Assembly: GCA_002291945.1 (NCBI GenBank) | Contig: DBAZ01000053.1 | Span: 1 to 27,553, forward strand | Reading direction: 5' to 3' | Source of the DNA: Tepidimonas sp. UBA997 | GTDB taxonomy: Bacteria > Pseudomonadota > Gammaproteobacteria > Burkholderiales > Burkholderiaceae_C | DNA: 27,553 nucleotides | Shown: one piece after another, positions 7,145 to 14,808 of the stretch | How the letters are laid out: each line of letters opens with the position of its first letter | How positions within the stretch are numbered: the stretch's first letter is position 1 | Translations under genes and position numbers: made by a program | Notes under the pieces: model-generated | What the model was told of the DNA's origin: nothing | Database searches by the model: none | Seen by the model: the letters and a program-made list of their open reading frames with translations, nothing else

Positions 7145-8132
7145 TCGGCAGACGCACCATCACCACGTATTCGTCGTCGGTGCTGTATTGCCTGAGTTGG
7201 GCTTCGGCGTCGAAGTGCAGTTCCAGGCGCTCGCGGATATTGCCCAGTGCCATGTGATTGCCGCCTGTCGGCACCCCCCGCCCGGCGGGCGGCAGGCCGT
7301 TGCGCACGAATACGATCAGTTGCTCGGCTTCGGCATAGATTTCCAGCACGATCAGTGCGCCGTCGGGTGAAGGCTCGACCCCATAACGCACGGCATTTTC
7401 CAGCAGCGGCTGCAACAGCAGGGGTGGCACCAAGGCATCGGGCGGGGCATGACGGGTGCGCCACTCCAATCGCAAACGCGACTCCAGTCGCATGGCTTCG
7501 ATGTCCAGATAGACCTTGGCCAGTTGCAACTCCTGTGACAGAGGCACCAGGGCACGCGCATCCGACAGCAGCGCCCGGTACAGATCGGCGAGATCGTGCA
7601 AGGCCGCTTCGGCGCGTGCGGGCTGGTCGCGCAACAAGGCCAGCACGCTGTTGAGACTGTTGAACAGGAAATGTGGGCGAATGCGGGCCTGCAAAGCGGA
7701 CACCCGGGCCTCCGCCAGAGCCGGCGACAGGCGGTGATGGCGCCAGTTGAAATAAAACAACACCGCACCGGCCACCAGCACCGCCACCGAGGCGCTGTGC
7801 CCGGGGCTGGATGGCAAAGGCAGCCCCATCCCGACCGACAGCCACACATGCCACAAAGCCGCCACCAAGGCCGATAGAGCCAAAACCAGCAATACCCCTT
7901 GCCGATAGGGGGTGCGCTGCAACCAGGGATGGAGCACAAACAGCACCAGCACCAGCGTCAGCAAGACGGGCACGAACAGCAGGGCCTGCTCCAGATAGCG
8001 CGCCCACCCAGCCCCGCCGCCCGGGTCGTGAACCCACCAGACGACGGCCCGCAAGGCTTCGGCCAGCACCAGCAAGCGCAACAACACCCCGAGATTGCGA
8101 AAGTCCGGTAAGGCAGCGGCAGGCGGTGTCAT
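7119..8132 (-). CDS. LytS/AlgZ-type membrane sensor histidine kinase
   Basis: A 337-residue kinase. Up to four transmembrane segments lie in the first 130 residues (for example ALLFVPVLLTLVLVLFVLHP, VLLVLALSALVAALWHVWL and VAVLVAGAVLFYFNW). The His_kinase domain of the LytS family follows, with the phosphoacceptor in RPHFLFNSLNSVLALL (His154). The ATPase domain has the N box PLLENAVRYGVEP and the later GNIRERLELHF. It lacks an extended sensor domain, as in AlgZ/FimS. The natural partner is the LytTR regulator at 20769-21551, about 12.6 kb away. The overlap with miaB at its 3' end is convergent. Signal and targets are unknown. Confidence 0.88.
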   Translation of the reverse strand: MTPPAAALPDFRNLGVLLRLLVLAEALRAVVWWVHDPGGGAGWARYLEQALLFVPVLLTLVLVLFVLHPWLQRTPYRQGVLLVLALSALVAALWHVWLSVGMGLPLPSSPGHSASVAVLVAGAVLFYFNWRHHRLSPALAEARVSALQARIRPHFLFNSLNSVLALLRDQPARAEAALHDLADLYRALLSDARALVPLSQELQLAKVYLDIEAMRLESRLRLEWRTRHAPPDALVPPLLLQPLLENAVRYGVEPSPDGALIVLEIYAEAEQLIVFVRNGLPPAGRGVPTGGNHMALGNIRERLELHFDAEAQLRQYSTDDEYVVMVRLPIRPASRAR

Positions 8133-8175
8133 GAGTAGTGAAAAAAAGAAGGCGTGGATCGCTTACATTGTGCGC

Positions 8176-8985
8176 ATGAAACTGGCCACATGGAACATCA
8201 ATTCACTCGGGGTGCGTCTGCCGCAAGTGCTGGCCTGGCTCGAAGCCCAGGCGCAAGCCCAGCCGATCGACGTGCTGGCGTTGCAGGAACTCAAGCTGAC
8301 CGACGACAAGTTCCCGCACCTGGCGTTCGAGCAGGCGGGCTACCAGACCGTCGCCTTCGGGCAGAAAACCTACAACGGCGTGGCGCTGGTCTCGCGCTTG
8401 GCGGCCACCGAAGTGGTGCGCAACATCCCCGGCTTTGCCGACGAACAGGCACGCGTGATTGCCGCCACCTACGGCACCGGCAACGACCGCCTGCGCGTGA
8501 TCGGTGCCTACTTTCCCAACGGTCAGGCCCCCGGCAGCGACAAGTTTGCCTACAAGATGCGCTGGCTGGCGGCCCTGCACGCCTGGGTGGCCAGCGAGTT
8601 GCAGCAGCATCCCCGGCTGGTTCTGCTGGGGGACTACAACATCACCTTCGACGACGCCGACGTCTGGGACCCGGACGGCCTGCGTGACACCATCCACTGC
8701 ACCCCGCAGGAAAGGGCCCACTTGCAAGCCCTCATCGCGCTTGGCCTGCACGACGCCCACCGGCTGTTTCCTCACCCGCCCAAGACCTTCAGTTGGTGGG
8801 ATTACCGCATGCTCGGTTTTCAGAAAAACCGCGGCCTGCGGATCGACCACATCCTGATCAGCGACCCGCTCAAACCCCTGGCCCGCGCCTGCGAGGTGGA
8901 CCGCACGCCGCGCAAGAACCCCCAACCCAGCGACCATGCACCGGTGCTGCTGACGCTGGGCTGCCAGCCCCTCAATCGAGCTTGA
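8176..8985 (+). CDS. xthA: Exodeoxyribonuclease III (AP endonuclease)
   Basis: XthA cleaves at abasic sites and degrades duplex DNA 3' to 5' in base-excision repair. The 269-residue protein begins MKLATWNINSLGVRLPQVL, giving the first catalytic Asn. LALQELKLTDDKFP holds the metal-binding Glu, RVIGAYFPNGQ the conserved Tyr, LLGDYNI the catalytic Asp and Asn, and SDHAPVLL the terminal Asp-His pair. I chose the ATG at 8176; the upstream in-frame ATG at 8095 would add 27 residues without family character and overlap the kinase gene. It is divergent from the kinase gene, and its 3' end overlaps ntrC by 14 bp in convergent orientation. Confidence 0.93.
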   Translation: MKLATWNINSLGVRLPQVLAWLEAQAQAQPIDVLALQELKLTDDKFPHLAFEQAGYQTVAFGQKTYNGVALVSRLAATEVVRNIPGFADEQARVIAATYGTGNDRLRVIGAYFPNGQAPGSDKFAYKMRWLAALHAWVASELQQHPRLVLLGDYNITFDDADVWDPDGLRDTIHCTPQERAHLQALIALGLHDAHRLFPHPPKTFSWWDYRMLGFQKNRGLRIDHILISDPLKPLARACEVDRTPRKNPQPSDHAPVLLTLGCQPLNRA

Positions 8986-10525
8986 GTTCCTGGATCTTGC
9001 GGGTGATGGTGTTGCGCCCGATGCCCAATTTGTGCGCGGCTTCGATGCGCCTGCCTCTGGTGACGGCGAGCGCGGTCTGAATCAGGCGGGTCTCGAAGCG
9101 GCGCGTCAGGGCATCCCAGACATCGGGGTGGCCTTGGTCGAGCATGGCCTGAGCTTCGGCCTGCAAACCTTGCTCCCACGCGATACGGGCCAGCTCAGGC
9201 AGCGCAGGCAGCGGCGACAGACTGGCTGCTGCTGCCGTGGGGCTGGGCCGTTCGCCGTCGGCAACGGGGGCTGGCTTGGCTGCCGACGTGGGGATCGACG
9301 AGGTGGGCGACGAGATGGACGACAAAGGCAGCGCCCCTGGGGCCAGGGCCAGCGCGGGGGCTTGGGTCTGGAGCACTTCGGGCGGCAGATCCTTCACGTC
9401 GATCAACTGGGTCGGGGCCATCACCGTGAGCCAGTGGCAGATGTTTTCCAACTGCCGCACGTTGCCCGGAAAGTCAAACGCCGACAACACCTTGAGGGCC
9501 GACTCGGCAATCCGCTTGGGCTCCACGTCCAACTGCTTGGCACTCTGCTGCAGGAAAAAACGGGTCAGTAAAGGCACGTCTTCATGCCGCTCGCGCAGAG
9601 CGGGCAAGCGCAGCCGAATCACGTTGAGGCGGTGAAACAGGTCTTCCCGGAAACCGCCTTCCCTGACCTGCTGCTCCAGGTTCTGGTGAGTGGCCGCCAC
9701 CACGCGCACGTTCGCCTTGACGGCGCTGTGGCCACCGACGCGGTAGAAGTGACCGTCGCTGAGCACCCGCAGCAGCCGGGTCTGCAGGTCAAACGGCATG
9801 TCGCCGATCTCGTCCAGAAACAGCGTCCCGCCTTCGGCTTGCTCGAAGCGGCCGCGGCGCATGGTCTGGGCACCGGTGAATGCGCCGCGTTCATGCCCGA
9901 ACAACTCGCTTTCCAGCAAGTCCTTCGGGATCGCCGCCGTGTTGATGGCCACGAACGGCCCTTGGGCGCGTGGCGAGTGCTTGTGCAAGGCGCGCGCCAC
10001 CAGTTCCTTGCCGGAGCCGGATTCGCCGGTGATCAGCACCGTCACGTTGCTCTGGCTGAGTCGGCCTATGGCGCGGAACACGTCCTGCATGGCCGGAGCC
10101 TGGCCCAGCATTTCGGGGGCGGCGCTCAGCCGCTCTTCGGCGACTTGCTCGCGCTGGCTTTCTTCCACGGCGCGGCGTATCAGCTCGACGGCCTTGGGCA
10201 GATCAAACGGCTTGGGCAGGTATTCGAACGCCCCACCCTGGAACGCCGACACCGCGCTGTCCAGATCGGAAAACGCCGTCATGATGATGACCGGCAAGCC
10301 CGGCTGCTGCTGCTTGACCTGCTCCAGCAGTTCGAGACCCGAGCCGCCCGGCATCCGGATGTCGCTGACCAGCACCTGTGGCCCCTCGTCGTTGCCGTTG
10401 GCTAGGGCATCGAGCACGTCGCGCGGGTTGGTGAAACTGCGGGTCGGCAGGCTCTCGCGCAACAGGGCTTTCTCGAGTACGAACCGGATGGACTGGTCAT
10501 CGTCAACGATCCAGATGGGTTTCAT
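8972..10525 (-). CDS. ntrC: Nitrogen regulation response regulator NtrC
   Basis: NtrC is the sigma-54 enhancer-binding activator of nitrogen genes. The 517-residue protein has a receiver domain (phosphoacceptor Asp55 in VLVSDIRMPGGSG), an AAA+ domain with Walker A GESGSGKE (167-174), the sigma-54-contacting GAFTGA loop (214-219) and Walker B GTLFLDEIGD. A Fis-type HTH lies at the C-terminus (AAHKLGIGRNTITRKIQEL). The linker before the HTH (about residues 390-440) is long and rich in Ala, Pro and Ser, making the protein longer than the usual ~470 residues. It lies 48 bp after ntrB. Confidence 0.96.
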   Translation of the reverse strand: MKPIWIVDDDQSIRFVLEKALLRESLPTRSFTNPRDVLDALANGNDEGPQVLVSDIRMPGGSGLELLEQVKQQQPGLPVIIMTAFSDLDSAVSAFQGGAFEYLPKPFDLPKAVELIRRAVEESQREQVAEERLSAAPEMLGQAPAMQDVFRAIGRLSQSNVTVLITGESGSGKELVARALHKHSPRAQGPFVAINTAAIPKDLLESELFGHERGAFTGAQTMRRGRFEQAEGGTLFLDEIGDMPFDLQTRLLRVLSDGHFYRVGGHSAVKANVRVVAATHQNLEQQVREGGFREDLFHRLNVIRLRLPALRERHEDVPLLTRFFLQQSAKQLDVEPKRIAESALKVLSAFDFPGNVRQLENICHWLTVMAPTQLIDVKDLPPEVLQTQAPALALAPGALPLSSISSPTSSIPTSAAKPAPVADGERPSPTAAAASLSPLPALPELARIAWEQGLQAEAQAMLDQGHPDVWDALTRRFETRLIQTALAVTRGRRIEAAHKLGIGRNTITRKIQELKLD

Positions 10526-10573
10526 GCGAGCGTTTCCTTTGTGGTTGCTGCCCCCTGACGATGCCGCACCGGA

Positions 10574-11647
10574 TCAAGGCAGGGGTATGAGCAGCTTGAA
10601 ATCGGTACAGCCCGGCTCGCTGGAACATTCGATCAGGCCGTGGTGTTGCTGGACGAATGTCTGCGCCAGAGTCAACCCCAGACCCGAACCGCCGTCCCGC
10701 CCCGATACCAGCGGATAGAAGATGCGGTCCTTGATCTCGTCGGGCACGCCGGGCCCGTTGTCGATCACATGCAATTCCAGTGCCAGCCGGTAGCGTTGGC
10801 GTCCGAATGTGACCTGGCGCAGCACCCGGGAGCGAAAAACAATCTGTGCATCCCCGGCCGCCATACGCTCTTTCAGGGCTTGTGTCGCGTTGTGGGCAAT
10901 ATTGAGCAGCGCCTGGATCAACTGCTCGCGATCGCCCCGGAACTCGGGGATCGAGATGTCGTAGTCGCGCACCACGCGCAAGCCCTTGGGAAATTCGGCC
11001 AGTATCAGCGCCCGCACCCGCTCGCACACCTCGTGGATGTTGACGTCGCTGACCACCTGCGCCCGCCGGTGCGGTGCCAGCAAGCGATCGACCAGCGTCT
11101 GCAGACGATCGGCCTCGTGGACGATCACTTGGGTGCATTCGATCAGCTCTTTGGACTCCAGCTCCATCTGCAGGAGCTGCGCCGCGCCCCGTATGCCGCC
11201 GAGCGGGTTTTTGATTTCATGCGCCAGATTGCGTATCAGTTCCTTGTTGGCCAAGGCCTGCTCCAGCATCCGCTCCTCGCGCTCCTGGCGCGTCTGCTGC
11301 TCCAGCGGGAGCAACTCCAATACCATTTCGGTGTTCACATCGCTCTTGGCCAGCACCACATGGACGGGCAGCGGCTCGTTGTTGAGCCGCTTGAGGAAGG
11401 CGTCGTAGCGAATCACGGCGTATTCATTGCCGCGCGCCCCTTGCAGGGCGTTTTGCAGCAACTCGGGCAGGGTGAACCAGTCCGACATCGGCACCCCAGC
11501 GAGGCTGCGTCGCGACAGGCCCACGGCATCTTCGAACGCGTTGTTGGCAAACCGGATGCTCCCTTGGCTGTCCAGCACCGCGACCAAGGTCGCCAGCATG
11601 TCCAGCGCCTGCAAGCGGCCTTCATCACCGGGCTTGGGCTTGCGCAC
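10574..11647 (-). CDS. ntrB: Nitrogen regulation sensor kinase NtrB
   Basis: NtrB phosphorylates and dephosphorylates NtrC according to PII signals. From the chosen start it has 357 residues: a PAS domain (about 15-110, with LVAVLDSQGSIRFANNAFED), the H box NLAHEIKNPLGGIRGAAQLL with phosphoacceptor His143, the N box NIAHNATQAL, the G1 box VIDNGPGVPDEI and the G2 box GGSGLGLTLAQTF. No membrane segment is present, in line with a cytoplasmic kinase. I prefer the GTG at 11647 because a perfect AGGAGG lies five bases before it. Another in-frame GTG at 11665 shares a base with the stop codon of the preceding gene. Confidence 0.94.
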   Translation of the reverse strand: MRKPKPGDEGRLQALDMLATLVAVLDSQGSIRFANNAFEDAVGLSRRSLAGVPMSDWFTLPELLQNALQGARGNEYAVIRYDAFLKRLNNEPLPVHVVLAKSDVNTEMVLELLPLEQQTRQEREERMLEQALANKELIRNLAHEIKNPLGGIRGAAQLLQMELESKELIECTQVIVHEADRLQTLVDRLLAPHRRAQVVSDVNIHEVCERVRALILAEFPKGLRVVRDYDISIPEFRGDREQLIQALLNIAHNATQALKERMAAGDAQIVFRSRVLRQVTFGRQRYRLALELHVIDNGPGVPDEIKDRIFYPLVSGRDGGSGLGLTLAQTFVQQHHGLIECSSEPGCTDFKLLIPLP

Positions 11648-11652
11648 CTTTA

Positions 11653-11658
11653 CCTCCT
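11653..11658 (-). promoter_or_regulatory. Strong ribosome binding site for ntrB
   Basis: The minus strand reads AGGAGG followed by five bases and GTG at 11647. This decides the ntrB start in favour of 11647 over the GTG at 11665, which lies upstream of the Shine-Dalgarno sequence. Confidence 0.65.
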
Positions 11659-11664
11659 GCCCCA

Positions 11665-12264
11665 CTAGCGCAGCGCTGGCAGACGCGCCAGCTCGCGCTC
11701 GATGGCGGCGACATCGCCTTGGGCACGTTCGAGGCGGCGACGCAATTCCGCCGTTCGCTCCCGGTAGCGCTCCGCCAGCCCTTGTTCGCTGGGCAAGGGC
11801 GTGGGACGGCCCTGGTTGTAAACCGTCGCCAGATCGGCCACCCGATCCTGGGCGCGGCGCAGCTCCGACTCCAGAATGAAGCGTGCATCGCGATCACGCG
11901 CCTGCTGCTCGGTGCGCTCCACCCGCTCGCTGGGGGTGCGGGCCCCAGACGGCGCAGTCTCCGGGCGTGCCGGGCGTGCAGCGCCCGCCGATCCGGCTGA
12001 TGTCCCTGACCCCGCCGACCCCGCCGACCCCGCCGACCCCGCTGATGGGCGATGCTCAGGCGGAGCCACCACCACCCCGGTATCCAGCAGGCGGCAGCCC
12101 CTGGCTTCGGGCTGCGGACCAGGGTGATTGGTGAACTCGTTGCCGCAGCGCCAGACCGCGTTCTGCGACCATGCAGGCGCAGGCAATACCAAGGCAGACA
12201 GCACCAGCGCACTCAGCACGAGGCTGGCTCGCCACAAACAAGATGCAGGCTTTGAATGACACAT
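11665..12264 (-). CDS. Small exported DUF4124-like protein, Ntr locus
   Basis: A 199-residue protein of unknown function. The N-terminus has a basic start, a hydrophobic stretch (LVLSALVLSALVLPAPAWSQ) and a likely signal-peptidase site after AWSQ or nearby, so export is expected. After it comes AVWRCGNEFTNHP, then ARGCRLLDTG, a paired-cysteine pattern like DUF4124 proteins. A low-complexity SAG-rich stretch follows, encoded partly by a 9-bp tandem repeat. The C-terminal third is charged and probably coiled coil (ESELRRAQDRVADLATVY and RERTAELRRRLERAQGDVAA). I chose the ATG at 12264 for the signal peptide. It sits between glnA and ntrB, as in related genomes I recall, and abuts ntrB. Confidence 0.75.
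   Translation of the reverse strand: MCHSKPASCLWRASLVLSALVLSALVLPAPAWSQNAVWRCGNEFTNHPGPQPEARGCRLLDTGVVVAPPEHRPSAGSAGSAGSAGSGTSAGSAGAARPARPETAPSGARTPSERVERTEQQARDRDARFILESELRRAQDRVADLATVYNQGRPTPLPSEQGLAERYRERTAELRRRLERAQGDVAAIERELARLPALR
12008..12043. repeat. 9-bp tandem repeat, four copies
   Basis: The unit GACCCCGCC occurs four times head to tail (the last copy ends in T). It lies inside the exported protein gene, and in that gene's direction it encodes a Gly-Ser-Ala repeat. Copy number could vary by slippage without breaking the frame, because the unit is a multiple of three. Confidence 0.85.
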
Positions 12265-12274
12265 GCGGTTTCGC

Positions 12275-12292
12275 TCGACTGACTCGACTGAC
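12275..12292. repeat. 9-bp direct repeat, two copies
   Basis: TCGACTGAC occurs twice in tandem just upstream of the exported protein gene, between it and the glnA terminator. It may be a regulatory half-site pair or a chance duplication. Confidence 0.5.
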
Positions 12293-12357
12293 CCACTACG
12301 CAACAAGGCTTCAGTATCGCTCAAAAGTGCCTGCGCCGGACGACTGCGCCAAACGAC

Positions 12358-12383
12358 AAAAGACGGGGCAAGCCCCGTCTTTT
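12358..12383 (-). terminator. Rho-independent terminator after glnA
   Basis: A perfect stem AAAAGACGGGG / CCCCGTCTTTT with a four-base loop ends in a T run on both strands. It lies 22 bp beyond the glnA stop codon, and no other gene uses it. It should end most glnA transcripts, leaving the downstream exported protein, ntrB and ntrC dependent on read-through or on their own promoter. Confidence 0.9.
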
Positions 12384-12404
12384 GCATCTCTTTGGCCACC
12401 CCGA

Positions 12405-13820
12405 TCAGAGGCTGTAGTACATGTCGAACTCGGTCGGCGTGACTTCGACACGGGCGCGCGTCACCTCGGACATTTTCAGCTCGATGTAGGCGTCGAGCAT
12501 GGAGTCGGTGAACACGCCACCCTTGGTCAGGAAGGCGCGGTCCCGGTCCAGATAGTCCAGCGCCATGTCCAGGCTGTGGCAGACGGTCGGCACCAGCTTG
12601 TCCTCTTCCGGCGGCAGGTGGTAGAGGTCCTTGGTGGCGGCTTCGCCGGGGTGGATCTTGTTTTCCACGCCGTCCAGACCGGCCATCAGCAGGGCCGAGA
12701 AGCACAGGTAAGGGTTGGCCAGGGGGTCGGGGAAGCGGGCTTCCACACGGCGGCCCTTCGGGTTGGCCACGTAGGGGATGCGGATCGAGGCCGAACGGTT
12801 CTTGGCCGAGTAGGCCAGCTTGACCGGGGCTTCGAAGTGCGGCACCAGCCGCTTGTAGCTGTTGGTGCCCGGGTTGGTGATGGCGTTGAGAGCACGGGCG
12901 TGCTTGATGATGCCGCCGATGTAGTACAGGGCGAAGTCGCTCAGACCGGCGTAGCCGTCACCGGCGAACAGGTTCTTGCCGTCCTTCCAGACCGACTGGT
13001 GGACATGCATGCCGGAGCCGTTGTCGCCGTGGTAGGGCTTGGGCATGAAGGTGGCGGTCTTGCCGTAGGCGTTGGCCACGTTCCAGACCACGTACTTCAG
13101 CACCTGGGTCCAGTCGGCGCGCTCGACCAGGGTGGAGAACTTGGTGCCGATCTCGCACTGGCCGGCGCCGGCCACCTCGTGGTGGAAGACCTCGACCGGA
13201 ATGCCCAGCGATTCGAGGATCAGCGCCATCTCGGCGCGCATGTCGTGCGTGCTGTCCACTGGCGGCACCGGGAAGTAGCCGCCTTTGGTGCGCGGACGGT
13301 GGCCGCGGTTGCCGCCTTCGAGCTTGGCGCCGCTGTTCCAGGGCGCTTCGTATTCCTCGATTTCGTAGAAGCCGCGGCCCGGCTCGCAGCTCCAGCGCAC
13401 GCCGTCGAAAATGAAGAACTCGGGCTCCGGGCCGAAGTAGGCGGTGTCGCCGAAGCCGGACGCCTTCAGGTAGGCCTCGGCACGCTTGGCGATGGAGCGC
13501 GGGTCGCGGTCGTAAGCCTTGCCGTCGCTGGGCTCGACCACGTCACACTGGATGAACAGCGTGGTCTCTTCGAAGAAGGGGTCGATGTTGGCCGTGGCCG
13601 GGTCGGGCATGAGCTGCATATCCGAGGCCTCGATGCCTTTCCAGCCCGCGATCGACGAACCGTCAAAGGCATGGCCCGAGGTGAATTTGTCTTCGTCGAA
13701 GTGGGAAATCGGCACGGTCACGTGCTGCTCTTTGCCACGGGTGTCGGTGAACCGGAAGTCAACGAACTTGACGTCGTTCTCTTTCACCATACTCAGCACG
13801 TCTGCGACGGTTTTAGCCAT
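12405..13820 (-). CDS. glnA: Glutamine synthetase, type I (GlnA)
   Basis: GlnA makes glutamine from glutamate, ammonia and ATP and is the main ammonia-assimilating enzyme under nitrogen limitation. The 471-residue protein is a dodecameric type I-beta form. Visible marks are DGSSIAGWKGIEASDMQL near the N-terminus, GPEPEFFIFD (metal ligands), GNGSGMHVHQS at the active site, KNRSASIRIPY in the nucleotide/glutamate site, and the adenylylation site KDLYHLPPEED with Tyr400. That tyrosine predicts control by GlnE adenylylation. A ribosome binding site CAGGAGA precedes the ATG. A sigma-54 promoter and NtrC sites lie upstream and a terminator downstream. Confidence 0.98.
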   Translation of the reverse strand: MAKTVADVLSMVKENDVKFVDFRFTDTRGKEQHVTVPISHFDEDKFTSGHAFDGSSIAGWKGIEASDMQLMPDPATANIDPFFEETTLFIQCDVVEPSDGKAYDRDPRSIAKRAEAYLKASGFGDTAYFGPEPEFFIFDGVRWSCEPGRGFYEIEEYEAPWNSGAKLEGGNRGHRPRTKGGYFPVPPVDSTHDMRAEMALILESLGIPVEVFHHEVAGAGQCEIGTKFSTLVERADWTQVLKYVVWNVANAYGKTATFMPKPYHGDNGSGMHVHQSVWKDGKNLFAGDGYAGLSDFALYYIGGIIKHARALNAITNPGTNSYKRLVPHFEAPVKLAYSAKNRSASIRIPYVANPKGRRVEARFPDPLANPYLCFSALLMAGLDGVENKIHPGEAATKDLYHLPPEEDKLVPTVCHSLDMALDYLDRDRAFLTKGGVFTDSMLDAYIELKMSEVTRARVEVTPTEFDMYYSL

Positions 13821-13869
13821 CTGGAATCTCCTGTTTCAAGGTGGGGGAAGAAGCAATCTTAGCCATATA

Positions 13870-13885
13870 AGCAGCAAACGTGCCA
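13870..13885 (-). promoter_or_regulatory. Sigma-54 promoter of glnA
   Basis: On the minus strand TGGCACG (13885-13879), four bases and CTGCT (13874-13870) match the -24/-12 consensus TGGCACG-N4-TTGCW with one mismatch. The invariant GG and GC are ten bases apart, as required. The expected transcription start is near 13859, about 39 bases before the glnA ATG. Confidence 0.85.
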
Positions 13886-13924
13886 AGCCCGCTCGCCACG
13901 AGCGCAGCGGTCGTCACATCCAGC

Positions 13925-13943
13925 ATGCCCATCTTTGGGGCAT
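13925..13943. promoter_or_regulatory. Second NtrC-type palindrome upstream of glnA
   Basis: ATGCCC-N7-GGGCAT is a perfect inverted repeat with the same half-site spacing as an NtrC site (GCAC-N7-GTGC, here GCCC/GGGC). Its centre is about 75 bases upstream of the expected glnA start and 21 bp, two helical turns, from the stronger site. Confidence 0.5.
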
Positions 13944-13946
13944 TAT

Positions 13947-13963
13947 GGCACCTATGCAGTGCA
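13947..13963. promoter_or_regulatory. NtrC binding site upstream of glnA
   Basis: GGCACC-TATGC-AGTGCA matches the NtrC consensus TGCACC-N5-GGTGCA at ten of twelve defined positions. The centre lies about 96 bases upstream of the predicted sigma-54 start, a normal enhancer distance. Confidence 0.7.
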
Positions 13964-13980
13964 TCCAATGCGGCCATCAT

Positions 13981-14808
13981 TTATCGCACCAATTCAGGGC
14001 CTAGCCTGGCTTGCTGAACCTGCAACTGTGATTTCAGATCCTCATAGGCCGACTCAACGGCGGGCACCGGGCCTTTCACACCCAACTCGATATGGCGTCC
14101 GTAGTGGGGGTGGTCCACACTCGGCAGGCTGAACACTTTGATCGATGGATGTCGGGCTTCAATGGCTTCCATCAGCGGCGTCAGGGCGGCCTCCATGGCC
14201 CCAAAAACAATCACCGAGCACTCGCGCCTTGGGGGTGACGCCCCAGCGGACGCATAGCGGGTGTCCAGCAGATGCTCGATCATCGGCCAGGCCATGACCG
14301 GGAAGCCGGGCACAAAATGCACCACGGACGAGCCTGCTGCACAGGTGAAGCCGGGAATCTTGTTGTAGGGGTTGGGAATGATCGAAGCCCCGACCGGGAA
14401 CACCCCCATGTTCAGCCGGTGGACATTGTCTGGCCGGTCGGGTTCGTAAGGCACTCCCTGCTCCTTGGCAACGTCTTGCATGCGTTCTTCGATCAGTTGT
14501 CGAGCCTGGGGGTGCAAGGCCAGATCCACGCCCAGCGCCCGAGCAGCCGATTGCCGGGTGTGGTCGTCCGGGGTGGCCCCGATCCCGCCGCAGGAAAACA
14601 CGACATCACCACTCGCAAAGGCGTCACGCAGCGCACGCGTGAGCGCCTCCCGATCATCGCCCAGGTAGCGCGCCCAGGCGAGACTGTGGCCACGCGCCGC
14701 CAGCAGCTCGATCACTTGGGGCATGTGTTTGTCCTGGCGCTTGCCAGAGAGGATTTCGTCGCCAATGATCAAGAGACCAAAACGAGGGGTGGCCAAGGCA
14801 TTATTCAT
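13981..14808 (-). CDS. MoaB/CinA-type molybdopterin-binding protein
   Basis: A 275-residue protein with the MoCF_biosynth fold of MoaB/MogA and of the CinA N-terminal domain. Visible marks are FGLLIIGDEILSGKRQDKH, VVFSCGGIGATPDDHTRQS and NPYNKIPGFTCAAGSSVVHF followed by VPGFPVMAWPMIEHLL. The CinA C-terminal amidohydrolase domain is absent. Family members bind molybdopterin or act on nucleotide-derived substrates; the role of these stand-alone proteins is poorly defined. I chose the ATG at 14808, where the family similarity begins. It overlaps the end of the upstream EI24-like gene by eight bases, so it may depend on that gene's translation. Confidence 0.85.
   Translation of the reverse strand: MNNALATPRFGLLIIGDEILSGKRQDKHMPQVIELLAARGHSLAWARYLGDDREALTRALRDAFASGDVVFSCGGIGATPDDHTRQSAARALGVDLALHPQARQLIEERMQDVAKEQGVPYEPDRPDNVHRLNMGVFPVGASIIPNPYNKIPGFTCAAGSSVVHFVPGFPVMAWPMIEHLLDTRYASAGASPPRRECSVIVFGAMEAALTPLMEAIEARHPSIKVFSLPSVDHPHYGRHIELGVKGPVPAVESAYEDLKSQLQVQQARLGPELVR

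Noticed and set aside
6775..8037. 420-codon minus-strand open frame
   Set aside because: Shadow in another frame of the sensor kinase gene and antisense to miaB.
12171..13862. 563-codon plus-strand open frame opposite glnA
   Set aside because: It is antisense to a certain glnA and arises from GC-rich codon bias; it has no family character.
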